NCBI GenBank assembly: GCA_002844335.1
Contig: CP019154.1
Location: 992,001 to 1,056,000 of the forward strand
Direction of reading: 5' to 3'
DNA length: 64,000 nucleotides
Source of the DNA: Haloarcula taiwanensis
GTDB taxonomy: Archaea; Halobacteriota; Halobacteria; Halobacteriales; Haloarculaceae
Below are positions 35,747-44,719 of this stretch, one piece after another; positions within the stretch are counted from its first letter, which is position 1, and each line of letters begins with the position of its first letter. Made by a program: the position numbers and the translations under genes. Under the pieces are notes generated by a model that did not search any database, was not told the origin of the DNA, and saw only the letters and a list, made by a program, of their open reading frames with translations.

Positions 35747-36787
35747 ATGGATACCGCCGAGCGACTCGATCTGGTGACGCGACACACCACAGAAGTCGTC
35801 ACCGAGGACGAACTGCGGACGCTGTTCGAGGAGAGCGACCCGTCGGCGTACATCGGCTACGCGCCGACCGGCGAGATGCACATCGGTCACTTCACGACGA
35901 TGCGAAAGCTCGCGGATTTCCTGCGGGCCGGCGTCGACGTGACGGTCCTCATCGCGGACCTGCACGCCCACCTCGACGACAACAAATCGCCCTTTGACCT
36001 GCTGGATGCCCGCTCGGCCTACTACGAAACGGCCATCGAGGGGATGATTGAAGCGGCCGGCGCAGACCCCGAGGACGTGGAGTTCGTCCGCGGGACTGAC
36101 TTCCAGCTTGACGAGGAGTACACGCTGGAGATGTACCGGATGGCCGCCGAAACGACGATCTCCCGCACGCAGCGTGCGGCCAGCGAGGTCGTTCGCGAGT
36201 CCGAGAGCCCGAACCTCGGCGGGCTCATCTATCCGCTGATGCAGACGCTTGACGTGAAGGCGCTGGACGCCGACATCGCCTACGGCGGCGTCGATCAGCG
36301 TGGCATCTACATGCTCTCGCGTGAGATTCTGCCGGACCACGGCGGCGAGTCGCCGATCTGCCTGTTCGCGCCGCTCCTGTCCGGTCTCTCGGGCGGCAAG
36401 ATGAGCGCATCCGACGAGGCGTCGAAGGTTAACCTCACCGACAGCCCCGACGAGGTTGACGAGAAAATCGGGCAGGCGTACTGCCCGGCCGGCGAGGTCG
36501 AGGAAAACGGCGTGCTGGAGTACCTCGAACACCTCGTGTTCCCGGTGCTGGACGTCCGCGACGAGTCCTTCGTCGTCGAGCGCCCCGAGGAGTACGGCGG
36601 CGACCTCACCTACGAGAGCTACGACGAGGTCGAATCGGACTTCGTCAGCGGCGAACTCCACCCCGCCGACCTGAAGCCGTCCGCCGCGGGCGCTATCTCG
36701 GACGTTATCGACCCGGTCCGGGAGCGCCTAGCCGACGAGGAGGACCTCCTCGCCGAGGCCTACCCCGAGAAGTACGGCGCGGAGTAA
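35747..36787 (+). CDS. tyrS: Tyrosyl-tRNA synthetase
   Basis: Class I aminoacyl-tRNA synthetase, 346 aa, of the archaeal/eukaryal TyrRS type. HIGH motif exactly HIGH at 45-48; KMSAS loop GGKMSAS (216-222); YGGVDQRG tyrosine-site region at 179-186. It charges tRNA-Tyr. It is followed 12 bp later by a Trm9-like methyltransferase gene and a tRNA-Gly gene. Confidence 0.95.
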   Translation: MDTAERLDLVTRHTTEVVTEDELRTLFEESDPSAYIGYAPTGEMHIGHFTTMRKLADFLRAGVDVTVLIADLHAHLDDNKSPFDLLDARSAYYETAIEGMIEAAGADPEDVEFVRGTDFQLDEEYTLEMYRMAAETTISRTQRAASEVVRESESPNLGGLIYPLMQTLDVKALDADIAYGGVDQRGIYMLSREILPDHGGESPICLFAPLLSGLSGGKMSASDEASKVNLTDSPDEVDEKIGQAYCPAGEVEENGVLEYLEHLVFPVLDVRDESFVVERPEEYGGDLTYESYDEVESDFVSGELHPADLKPSAAGAISDVIDPVRERLADEEDLLAEAYPEKYGAE

Positions 36788-36799
36788 CGCCGCGTCGCG

Positions 36800-37489
36800 A
36801 TGCCCCCCTCCGACCCGAGCGCCGACAACGACGAACTGGTCCGCTCGCGGGCCGCCGTTCGCCGGACGTACGAGGACATCGGCGATCACTTCTCGAAGAC
36901 CCGCGAGTACGCCTGGCCAGAGGTCGAATCGTTCGTCGACGAGTCCAGCAGTGCTCGAACGGCGCTCGATGTCGGCTGTGGCAACGGCCGCCACGCGGAA
37001 CTGCTCACAGAGGTCGCTGACCGCGTCGTCGGCCTCGACGCCAGCCGCGCGCTCCTGCAAGCCGCGACCGACCGCGTCGGCGACAGCGTCGCGCTGCTGC
37101 AGGGCGACGCGACGCGGCTCCCGCTTGCTGCCGGGTCCGTCGACCTCGCGGTGTACGTGGCGACGCTGCATCACCTCCCGTCGCGGTCCGCCCGCCGCGC
37201 CAGTCTGGACGAACTGGCTCGCGTGCTCGCGCCGGGCGCTCGCGCACTCGTCAGCGCGTGGAGTACGGCCCACGACCGCTTCGACGCCGACCCCGACGCG
37301 GACGCGGGCTTTGACACGACAGTCGACTGGACGCTCCCCGGCGGCGAGACAGTGCCGCGGTTCTACCACATCTACGCGCCGGCCGAATTCGAACGCGATG
37401 TCGCCGACAGCGACCTCCGGCTCGTCTCGATGGAACTCTCAAGCGGCAACTGTTACGGGGTTGTCGAACCAGAAGGGAAACGCACTTAA
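36800..37489 (+). CDS. Trm9-like SAM-dependent methyltransferase
   Basis: 229 aa. SAM site LDVGCGNGRHAELL (residues 54-67), VVGLDAS, LQGDATRLPLAAGSVDLAV. The opening pattern VRRTYEDIGDHFSKTREYAWPEV and the closing VDWTLPGGETVPRFYHIY match the Trm9/ALKBH8 group, which methylates modified wobble uridine of tRNA. It starts 12 bp after tyrS and ends about 140 bp before tRNA-Gly. Trm9 role in archaea is inferred; a general methyltransferase is the fallback. Confidence 0.8.
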   Translation: MPPSDPSADNDELVRSRAAVRRTYEDIGDHFSKTREYAWPEVESFVDESSSARTALDVGCGNGRHAELLTEVADRVVGLDASRALLQAATDRVGDSVALLQGDATRLPLAAGSVDLAVYVATLHHLPSRSARRASLDELARVLAPGARALVSAWSTAHDRFDADPDADAGFDTTVDWTLPGGETVPRFYHIYAPAEFERDVADSDLRLVSMELSSGNCYGVVEPEGKRT

Positions 37490-37627
37490 TTGCCTTCCAT
37501 CTATGAGTGTATACGTTCGCACTCGGGCGGTCCCGATTCGAGAGAATCAGGGCTGCATGAGTGAGCGGTGGTGGTGAGCAAATCCAACGGATTTGCGAAC
37601 GACGCCGCGAGCGAACGGCGTGAGCGA

Positions 37628-37698
37628 GCGGCGGTGGTCTAGTGGTAGGACCTGAGCCTTCCAAGCTCATGGCCCGGGTTCAAATCCCGGCCGCCGCA
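37628..37698 (+). tRNA. tRNA-Gly (anticodon TCC)
   Basis: 71-nt cloverleaf. Acceptor GCGGCGG/CCGCCGC is fully paired with discriminator A; D-stem GTCT/GGAC; anticodon stem TGAGC/GCTCA around loop CTTCCAA, anticodon TCC (reads GGA, glycine); T-arm CCGGG-TTCAAAT-CCCGG. No intron; CCA not encoded. Starting instead at 37631 leaves a mispaired D-arm. A TATA-like GTGTATACG (37506-37514) is the nearest promoter candidate. Confidence 0.95.
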
Positions 37699-37806
37699 TT
37701 CTGCGAGGAACGGACGTGACGAGCGAAGGCCGTACGGCGGGATTTGAATCACGCGAGACGAGCGCAGCGAGTCTCGCCATCGGGTTCAAATCCCGGCCGC
37801 CGCATT
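37675..37806 (+). repeat. Direct and inverted copies of the tRNA-Gly 3' end
   Basis: The 26-bp stretch 37675-37700 (tRNA T-arm to 2 bp past the end) recurs exactly at 37781-37806. Between them, GGGATTTGAA (37739-37748) pairs with TTCAAATCCC (37785-37794), enclosing GCGAGAC (37753-37759) and GTCTCGC (37771-37777). Either a relic of integration at the tRNA or a tRNA-derived palindromic element. Confidence 0.7.
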
Positions 37807-38002
37807 TTGCTGTGAGTCCCATCCGCGAGCGGCAGATACACCATTGAGGGGCCTGAACGACGGAGTTCCAAGCGACAGCAGGGGCGTGCAGTCAAGTTCA
37901 CTCCCGGTTGCCTAATTCTGGCGTGACACCAGCGACCGACTGAAGCGGTAGCAGGCGGTCTTGCCTTCGAGAGCCATTCAGCCGCCGCGACCAATCGACA
38001 CC

Positions 38003-38317
38003 TCACTCCGGTTCGACGGCCGCTTCCTCGAACTCCTCCCAGTCGTCGCCCATCCACTCCTGCAGGCGATCAGTAACGCCCGCGAAGTCCTCGCCGTCTT
38101 CGAAGGACTCGACGACGACCCAACCGTCACCGTCGCGGTCGTAGCCGAGGCTGTAGCCCCGGTCGCCGTCGATGATGACGACGAACGCGGCCACCACGTC
38201 GAGGTCGGGGAAGAACCCGACCGGCGCAAATCCGTAGTCGTCGTGCTGGGCTTCGAGGGCGGAGATTTCGCTCGTCGAGAGCGGTCTGTCCGGCAGCGAG
38301 TCGGTCAGTTCCGTCAT
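38003..38317 (-). CDS. Hypothetical protein, 104 aa
   Basis: Acidic, starts MTELTDSLPDRPLSTSEISA. The core has strands (VVAAFVVIIDGDRGYSLGYD, DGWVVVESFEDGEDF), then an acidic helix ending in WEEFEEAAVEPE. No motif. The region to 38866 in the same frame is unlike it and overlaps dinB control DNA, so ATG 38317 is chosen. Preceded by the 304-bp gap after tRNA-Gly, which contains only the repeat copy. Confidence 0.6.
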   Translation of the reverse strand: MTELTDSLPDRPLSTSEISALEAQHDDYGFAPVGFFPDLDVVAAFVVIIDGDRGYSLGYDRDGDGWVVVESFEDGEDFAGVTDRLQEWMGDDWEEFEEAAVEPE

Positions 38318-38707
38318 TACGTCGCAGTCATGTGGAGAGAACTGAAAACGTTTCGAGCGGAACGAACGCAAAGTCTGTGCCAGATAGCACTGCAGCCAAC
38401 ATTGAAGTGTTTCCATGAGTTTTGTTAACATGGAGCTTCCGACGCTCCCGGCGGGAACGACCGTCGTACCATCCGGGATTGGCATCGGCGGATGACCACT
38501 CGCCGGTGGAGCGATGGCCACTCCACCGGCCACGTATCGCTTTGCAACCAACGGCGTACGGAGCACCTGACACCCAACCCCCACCCACCCCCACCACTTT
38601 CCCTGCTCCCGCCTTTCGAGGTGTTTTCGATACATCGGACAGTACCCTGACCTGATGCGTTCGGCGAGGGCCGGTGGGGTTTTCTGCCAGTACACGTAGC
38701 GTCGAGT
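38318..38707. other. 390-bp gap upstream of dinB with a 10-bp inverted repeat
   Basis: No gene seen. GCCGGTGGAG (38502-38511) and CTCCACCGGC (38521-38530) form a perfect inverted repeat with a 9-bp loop, in a stretch otherwise rich in CCCACC runs (38575-38600). Could be an operator, a terminator for the minus-strand gene, or an RNA hairpin. Confidence 0.4.
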
Positions 38708-40069
38708 ATGGACGCTGCGCGACTCCCCGGGACCAGCGGCCCCGAGCAGATCGTCGCGCACGTCGACATGGACTGTTTCTACGCCGCCTGCGAACAGCGG
38801 CGGGAGCCGGCGCTCCGCGGGGAACCACTCGTCGTGGGAATGGGCTACGAGAACGGCACGACACACGGGGCCGTCGCGACGGCGAGCTACGAGGCGCGGG
38901 CGTACGGCGTCGAATCCGCGATGGCCATCTCGGAGGCCCTAGAGCGGCTCCCCCGGAAGGTCGATGCCGTCGAGGACCCGGACCTGGACGTCGAGGACGC
39001 GGGGTTCTACCGCCCCGTCGACATGGACTTCTACGAGTCCGTCGCCGCGGACGTCCGGGAGATACTTCACGCTGAGGCAGCGGTCGTCCGCGAGGTGAGT
39101 ATCGACGAGGCGTACCTCGACGTCACCGACCGGGTCTCCTGGGAGACCGTCGACTCGTGGGCGCAGGACCTGAAAGACACAATCGAGTCGGCAGTCGGCG
39201 TGGTGGCCAGCGTCGGCGTCGCCCCGACGATGAGCGCCGCGAAGGTGGCGAGCGACCGCGACAAGCCCGACGGGCTGGTCGTCGTCGAACCCGGAGATGT
39301 CCGCGAGTTCTTCGCCGACCTGCCCGTCGAGGACGTCCACGGCGTCGGCCCAGTCACCGCCAGCGAACTCGATTCGCTCGACATCGAGACCGCAGGAGAC
39401 CTGGCGGCCGCCGACCCGGAACTACTGGCCGACCGCTTCGGCGAGCGCGGCCGCGAGATACGCCGCTACGCCCGCGGCGAGGACGAGCGGTCGGTGACCC
39501 CGAAAGGCGACCCCAAGAGCCTCTCGCGGGAGTCCGCGTTCACCGAGGCGACGACCGACTCGGAGGCCAAGTGCTGGCAGGTCCGCACGCTCGCCGAGGC
39601 CGTCGCCGACCGCGCCCGGCGGAAGGGCGCGCGCTACCAGACCATCGGCATCAAGGTCGTGACGCCGCCGTTCGACGTGAACACGCGCGCCCGGTCGCTC
39701 CCCGGCCCGGTCGAGGAGCCCGATCTGGTCAAGCGCGTCGCGCTGGACCTGCTTAGTGAGTTCGACGACGACCCGGTGCGGAAAGTCGGTGTCCGCGTCT
39801 CGAACCTTGATTTCTCGGCCGGCGAGCAGGCCAATCTGGACGGGTTCAGCGGCGACACTAGAACCGAGGAGACGAGCGATAGCTCCGTCGCCGACAACAG
39901 CTCAGAGAGGGCCAAAGAACAGAACGAGGAAGGACAGGTCGGACTCGGAACGTTCGGTGAGAACGACGAGGGAAACGAAGCTGCGGGAGATGCGGTAAAC
40001 GAGGGAGAAGACACCGTCAGTACCAACATTTCGCTCCCGCCCGGCCAGACCACCCTCACAGATTTCTAA
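38708..40069 (+). CDS. dinB: DNA polymerase IV (Y family)
   Basis: 453 aa translesion DNA polymerase. Catalytic acids: Asp20 and Asp22 in AHVDMDCFYAACEQ, and the SIDEAYLDV pair. The finger/little-finger region includes the helix-hairpin-helix VEDVHGVGPVTASELDSL. A long acidic, low-complexity tail (about residues 385-440) ends in GQTTLTDF, a clear PCNA-interacting peptide (QxxLxxF). The start is set by MDAARLPGTSG just before the catalytic strand. Allows replication past lesions; likely mutagenic. Confidence 0.93.
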   Translation: MDAARLPGTSGPEQIVAHVDMDCFYAACEQRREPALRGEPLVVGMGYENGTTHGAVATASYEARAYGVESAMAISEALERLPRKVDAVEDPDLDVEDAGFYRPVDMDFYESVAADVREILHAEAAVVREVSIDEAYLDVTDRVSWETVDSWAQDLKDTIESAVGVVASVGVAPTMSAAKVASDRDKPDGLVVVEPGDVREFFADLPVEDVHGVGPVTASELDSLDIETAGDLAAADPELLADRFGERGREIRRYARGEDERSVTPKGDPKSLSRESAFTEATTDSEAKCWQVRTLAEAVADRARRKGARYQTIGIKVVTPPFDVNTRARSLPGPVEEPDLVKRVALDLLSEFDDDPVRKVGVRVSNLDFSAGEQANLDGFSGDTRTEETSDSSVADNSSERAKEQNEEGQVGLGTFGENDEGNEAAGDAVNEGEDTVSTNISLPPGQTTLTDF

Positions 40070-40075
40070 CGGTGT

Positions 40076-40423
40076 TCAGGCGACACCGTGTTCCAGATTC
40101 TCCAGCAGTTTCCCGACGAACAGGCCGGCCCGCGGCGAGATGGTGTCATCGGCCGCAACTGCTGTTGGATGCGCGGCCAGCGTGTCGACGAACCGTTGGC
40201 TGTGGGTCATTGCGTGTAACATATCGACCACGTCGACCACTAGTCCCTCGTCGCTGGTGTCCATCCCGGCGTACCGCTCCTTCTCGGCCTCGGAGTAGGT
40301 GATTGTCCACGCCGGGCCGCCGGCAGCGGCGACGATATCCTCCAGCGGTGCCACTTCGAGCGGGCCGTCGTCACTCCCGACGTACACCGTTCCGTCCTCG
40401 ACGAACGTCTCGTATCTGTCCAT
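40076..40423 (-). CDS. Hypothetical protein, 115 aa
   Basis: Acidic, single-domain-looking protein: YETFVEDGTVYVGSDDG, a strand-turn repeat, and MTHSQRFVDTLAAHP helix. No cysteines, no membrane span, no known motif. Convergent with dinB (6 bp apart). Confidence 0.55.
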   Translation of the reverse strand: MDRYETFVEDGTVYVGSDDGPLEVAPLEDIVAAAGGPAWTITYSEAEKERYAGMDTSDEGLVVDVVDMLHAMTHSQRFVDTLAAHPTAVAADDTISPRAGLFVGKLLENLEHGVA

Positions 40424-40592
40424 GGACAGCCCTCAGCGAACGAGTGTGTCAAGGTGTCCCACCACAATAGCCGTTGCCCCGTCTCGGACTGACTGGCAAC
40501 GATCACGGTCGGCTTCGCCTTCACATCCTACCGTACTCGGGACACTGTCGGTCAGCACAACCGGTTTACAACTGTCGTCTGTCAGTGAGGAT

Positions 40593-41276
40593 ATGGTTGA
40601 GTTCGGACCACGCGACCGCGAGGCGGTCTACAAGTCCATCTATTCGCGACGGGACATCAGACGATTTGCCGCGGACTCCGTTCCCGAGGACGTACTGGCA
40701 CGGATCCTCGATGCCGCACACAACGCGCCCAGCGTCGGGTTCTCGCAACCGTGGGATTTTGTCGTGATCGAGGACGAACAGACGAAGTCAGCGGTCGCCG
40801 CGATTGCCGAACGGGCGATAGCCGCCGCACGCGAAGGCTACGAGGAGCCGCGCAAATCGGATTTCGGCCAGTTGAAACTGGAGGGGATAACCGATGCCCC
40901 GGTGAACATCTGTGTTACCTGTGACCCCACGCGCGATGCGCCACACGTCCTCGGCCGGAATACGATGCAGCGAATGGATGTCTATTCGACGTGTCTCGCC
41001 GTACAGAACCTCTGGCTCGCTGCCCGTGCCGAGGGCATCGGTGTCGGCTGGGTCTCGTTTCTGTATCCCCACGAACTCCGTGAGGTGCTGAACATTCCAC
41101 ACCATGTTCAGCCTGTGGCCTACCTCTGTGTCGGCTACCCCGAAGACGGCTTCCCTGCGGAACCGGTACTGCAACAGGAAGGCTGGCGTAGTCGCATCGA
41201 CAGAACGGAACTGGTCCATTACGGCGAGTGGGACTCCGGTCGGACGCCCGAAACGAAGTCCCAGCGGCGTCGGTAA
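40593..41276 (+). CDS. bluB: BluB-like 5,6-dimethylbenzimidazole synthase (nitroreductase fold)
   Basis: 227 aa. Cleaves FMN to make the lower ligand of cobalamin. Family marks: YSRRDIRRF near the start, HNAPSVGFSQPWDFV, NTMQRMDVYSTCLAVQNLWL and the GVGWVSF strand. Length and the second motif set separate BluB from ordinary NAD(P)H nitroreductases. Haloarchaea make cobalamin, so the role is plausible; general nitroreductase is the alternative. ATG 40593 is used; the longer frame from 40299 is basic and unlike the family. Confidence 0.82.
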   Translation: MVEFGPRDREAVYKSIYSRRDIRRFAADSVPEDVLARILDAAHNAPSVGFSQPWDFVVIEDEQTKSAVAAIAERAIAAAREGYEEPRKSDFGQLKLEGITDAPVNICVTCDPTRDAPHVLGRNTMQRMDVYSTCLAVQNLWLAARAEGIGVGWVSFLYPHELREVLNIPHHVQPVAYLCVGYPEDGFPAEPVLQQEGWRSRIDRTELVHYGEWDSGRTPETKSQRRR

Positions 41277-41435
41277 CCGAAGCCGCGTCGGTAGCACACG
41301 AGAATTTGAAGCCCGAGCGAGCGAAACCTCGGACTGGCTTCGAACTGTTTGCGTTGCGTCCAGACCTGTTCCACAGTTGATGGGCGTCTGACGGAGAGTT
41401 ATGGGGTGTGAGCGTCTCCGTTCCGACAGTAACGC

Positions 41436-43340
41436 ATGGCAGAGACCGAACAGATAACTGTCGCGACGACGAGCGCGGGGCCGGGTGGGACCGGGGAGCC
41501 GGGCGAGACGGTCAATCTCCCGGTGGTGGAACTGCTCACCGGCCGGGGGTTCATCACCGGCAAGAGCGGGTCCGGGAAGTCGAACACGGCGAGTGTCATC
41601 GCCGAGAAACTGCTGGACAACGGGTTCGGCCTGCTTATTGTCGACATCGATGGCGAGTACTACGGCCTGAAAGAGGAGTACGAGATCCTCCACGTTGGCG
41701 GTGACGAGGAGTGTGACATTCAGGTCACGGAGGACCACGCCGGCAAGATCGCCTCGCTGGCGCTGGAACAGAACGTCCCCATCATCCTCGACATCTCGTC
41801 GTTTCTCGACGAGGAAGAGGCCGAGACGCTGCTGACAGAGGTCGCAAAGCAACTGTTCGCCAAGGCCAAAAAGCAGAAACAGCCGTTCCTGATGCTCGTC
41901 GAGGAGTGCCACGAGTGGATGCCCGAGAAGGGGTCGATGGGCGAGGTCGGGAAGATGCTCATCAAAATCGGGAAGCGCGGCCGGAAACACGGGCTTGGCA
42001 TCGTCGGCATCAGCCAGCGCCCCGCCGACGTGAAGAAAGACTACATCACCCAGTGCGACTGGCTCGTCTGGCATCGCCTGACCTGGAACAACGATACGAA
42101 GGTAGTCGGGCGCATCCTCGACAACAAGTACGCCGACGCCGTCGAAGACCTGGACGACGGCGAGGCGTTCATGATGAACGACTGGGCTGAGCAGGTCCGC
42201 AGGGTGCAGTTCCACCGCAAGCAGACCTTCGACGCCGGCGCGACGCCCGGCCTCGACGACTTCGAGCGCCCGGAACTCAAGTCCGTCAGCGACGACCTCG
42301 TCTCCGAACTGGAGACCATCAGCGAGGAACAACAGGAGACGGAGAACCGCATCAAGGAGCTCCGGGAGGAACTGGACAAGAAGAACTCCCGCATCGCCGA
42401 ACTGGAGGCGGAACTGCAGGACGCCCGGGACCTCTCGCGGATGGCCGAGCAGTTCACCGAGGCGATGGTGGAGCAGGCTGAGGACTACAACCCCGGACGG
42501 ACGGAACAGGAGAACATGCGCCGCAAGCGCGAGCGGTTCGCCGACCAATCTCCGTCGGACGGCGACGCAGACGCCGAGGATGAGGCGGACGCCGACGGTC
42601 CCCGCGACGAGCCCCCCGAACCAGACGAGACGGCCGATGCCACGTCGGGCGGCGGGTTCGGCGACGCGTTCAGCGCCTTCGCCGCGGACGACGCTGCGAT
42701 GAACGGCGGCAGCGCCAGTGGCGGCGCGGACGCGACTGGGAGCAGCGCGGACGCTAAATCGGTGTCGGCTGCCAGCAATACGGACGCAGAGCCGGCGTCA
42801 AATGGCCACGCTGACAACGCTGCTGTGGCGACGAACGGGGACAGCCCAGACAGCAGTGCGGCGGGCGTACCAGTCAACGGCCGGGCTGAGACGGACATTG
42901 CTGAGGCTGACGACGACGCTCTGAGAGCGGCCATCGCCGAGGCCGTCGAAGCTGAGCAGTCGGCGGAGGTGACCGGAGCCACCGACGACGAGATGCCCTC
43001 AGATGTCGACGGTCCCGCCGTCTACGCTGACCTTCGAGCCGACATCGAGGAATTGGACCGAAAGACCTGCCGGATGCTCGCGTACTACCGGGAGCAGGGA
43101 CCCGGGACGCCGCTAAACGCCCACTTCTCGGCGGGCGGCTCCGGCGACCGGACGGCGGCCTACGCGCGGAACAGGGAACTCCGGCTTCGCGGGCTGGTCG
43201 AACACGTCGGCCGTGGAAAGTACGACGCCCGGCTGGCGGCACTGGTCCGAGAGGAGAGCGACCGCGGACTCGACGACGACGAGGTCGAGTCGGTGATCTC
43301 TCGACTCGAATCGGCGTTTCTGGACGGAGACAGCGAGTGA
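41436..43340 (+). CDS. HerA/VirB4-type ATPase with coiled coil and winged-helix-like tail
   Basis: 634 aa. P-loop ATPase domain (about residues 25-240): Walker A GKSGSGKS (42-49), Walker B LMLVEECHEW, and GLGIVGISQRP sensor region. A coiled coil follows (about 290-360, DLVSELETISEEQQETENRI and on), then an acidic Ala/Asp-rich linker (about 370-510), and a C-terminal fold (about 525-600) with DRKTCRMLAYYREQGPGTPL that looks like a winged helix. Resembles archaeal DNA-translocase ATPases; a role in DNA repair or plasmid/DNA transfer is inferred. The exact partner is not visible. Confidence 0.8.
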   Translation: MAETEQITVATTSAGPGGTGEPGETVNLPVVELLTGRGFITGKSGSGKSNTASVIAEKLLDNGFGLLIVDIDGEYYGLKEEYEILHVGGDEECDIQVTEDHAGKIASLALEQNVPIILDISSFLDEEEAETLLTEVAKQLFAKAKKQKQPFLMLVEECHEWMPEKGSMGEVGKMLIKIGKRGRKHGLGIVGISQRPADVKKDYITQCDWLVWHRLTWNNDTKVVGRILDNKYADAVEDLDDGEAFMMNDWAEQVRRVQFHRKQTFDAGATPGLDDFERPELKSVSDDLVSELETISEEQQETENRIKELREELDKKNSRIAELEAELQDARDLSRMAEQFTEAMVEQAEDYNPGRTEQENMRRKRERFADQSPSDGDADAEDEADADGPRDEPPEPDETADATSGGGFGDAFSAFAADDAAMNGGSASGGADATGSSADAKSVSAASNTDAEPASNGHADNAAVATNGDSPDSSAAGVPVNGRAETDIAEADDDALRAAIAEAVEAEQSAEVTGATDDEMPSDVDGPAVYADLRADIEELDRKTCRMLAYYREQGPGTPLNAHFSAGGSGDRTAAYARNRELRLRGLVEHVGRGKYDARLAALVREESDRGLDDDEVESVISRLESAFLDGDSE

Positions 43341-43367
43341 AAAGTCCGCACTTCGACGACAGCGATT

Positions 43368-44015
43368 CTACAGCAGCGGTTCGACGAGGTCTTCGAGCGC
43401 CGCGCGCGGGTCGTCAGCTTTCGCAACGCCGCTTGCCAGCAGGACGCCGCTCGCGCCGAGGTCGCTCGCCGAGACGAGGTCCTCGCCGGTCGAGATGCCG
43501 GCCCCACAGAGCACGTCCACGTCGCCGTTGACGCGGGCGGCGGCGTCGACTGCGCCGGTCACGATGTCCGGGTCGGCCTTGCTGACGGGCGTGCCGGTCC
43601 CGATGAGTTCCGGGGGCTCGACGGCGACGCCGTCGGGGTCGAGCGCGGCGGCCGCGCCGATCTGTGCGGGGTTGTTCGCACAGACGATGGTTTCGAGGTC
43701 CGCGCGGTCGGCGGCGTCGAGCGCGCCGTCGATGTCCGCGAGCTTGAGGCGGTTCTCGGAGTGGTTCAGCAGCGTCCCGACAGCACCGGCGTCCGCAGCG
43801 GCCTCGGCGAGGGTGCTGCCGGTGTGGCTGCCGTGTTCGACGGCGCTGACGTGCTGGGCCCACGTCTCGACACCAGTCTCCGCCACAGCGCCGATCTGTG
43901 CGGCCTGTGGCGCGACGGCGACACGGACACCGGAATCGTCGCTGACGTCAGCAGCGGCGGTCGCTACTTCGACTGGATCACACGGGTACGCCTTCAGATT
44001 GACAAGGACGAACAT
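43368..44015 (-). CDS. tpiA: Triosephosphate isomerase
   Basis: 215 aa, the shorter archaeal form. Interconverts glyceraldehyde 3-phosphate and dihydroxyacetone phosphate. Substrate Lys8 in VNLKAYP, catalytic His85 in LLNHSENRL, catalytic Glu133 in [11 protein letters not shown], phosphate loop [14 protein letters not shown] 44015 is preferred since VNLK follows immediately; the 21-residue extension lacks family sequence. Functionally tied to fba/pfkB far upstream. Confidence 0.93.
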   Translation of the reverse strand: MFVLVNLKAYPCDPVEVATAAADVSDDSGVRVAVAPQAAQIGAVAETGVETWAQHVSAVEHGSHTGSTLAEAAADAGAVGTLLNHSENRLKLADIDGALDAADRADLETIVCANNPAQIGAAAALDPDGVAVEPPELIGTGTPVSKADPDIVTGAVDAAARVNGDVDVLCGAGISTGEDLVSASDLGASGVLLASGVAKADDPRAALEDLVEPLL

Positions 44016-44112
44016 ACGAAACGCACCGGTTGCTGTGGGGAAATAGGTTGCGAAGCCGCCGTTTGGCGTCCCTACCACTCCGCCTTCGATTCTCCCGAAC
44101 CACGGCTCGGGG

Positions 44113-44718
44113 ATGACAGTTATTACGGTTCAGCCGAGACAAGAAACGAGACAAGCCGTGACAGCAGGGGATGATGACACACCGACCGTTCTGATAGTCG
44201 AGGACGAACAACATCTGGCTGACCTGTACACCGACTATCTGTCCGACCAGTATCACGTCCAGACGGCCTACAGCGGCGAAGAGGGCTTGGAACTGCTGTC
44301 GCCCGACATCGATGTCGTGCTGCTCGACCGCCGGATGCCGGTCGTCTCCGGCAACGAAGTGCTTGCACAGATCGAGGAGAAGGGGCTTCGATGCCGCGTC
44401 GCGATGGTGACCGCCATCGACCCCGACTTCGACATCATCGAGATGCGCGTCGACGACTACCTCGTCAAGCCTGTCACCCGGGACGACTTGCAGGAGGTCG
44501 TCGACCGACTGTACAAAATCCGGGAGTACAACAACCGACTCCGGACGCTCACGTCGAAAAAGCTCAAGCGCAATGTTCTCCGGGTCGAGAAGACCGACCG
44601 TGAACTCCAGGACAGCGAACGGTATCAGGCACTGCAGGACGAGATCGAGCGGATCTCGTCGAACGTCGAGTCACTCGCGAACGAACTCGATGTCGAGAAA
44701 GACGACCTCCAGCTGTGA
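44113..44718 (+). CDS. HalX-type response regulator
   Basis: 201 aa. Receiver: acidic EDE (30-32), phospho-acceptor Asp72 in LLDRRMPV, Lys in YLVKPVT. The C-terminal HalX region (about 135-200) is a charged helical pair, [20 protein letters not shown] and beyond. No DNA-binding domain or adjacent kinase. It ends 2 bp from the convergent MBF1 gene. Confidence 0.87.
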   Translation: MTVITVQPRQETRQAVTAGDDDTPTVLIVEDEQHLADLYTDYLSDQYHVQTAYSGEEGLELLSPDIDVVLLDRRMPVVSGNEVLAQIEEKGLRCRVAMVTAIDPDFDIIEMRVDDYLVKPVTRDDLQEVVDRLYKIREYNNRLRTLTSKKLKRNVLRVEKTDRELQDSERYQALQDEIERISSNVESLANELDVEKDDLQL

Positions 44719-44719
44719 C

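Noticed and set aside
37631..37698. tRNA-Gly starting at 37631
   Set aside because: Gives a 68-nt molecule with a G-U pair in the acceptor and no D-stem; starting at 37628 gives a perfect acceptor and a normal cloverleaf.
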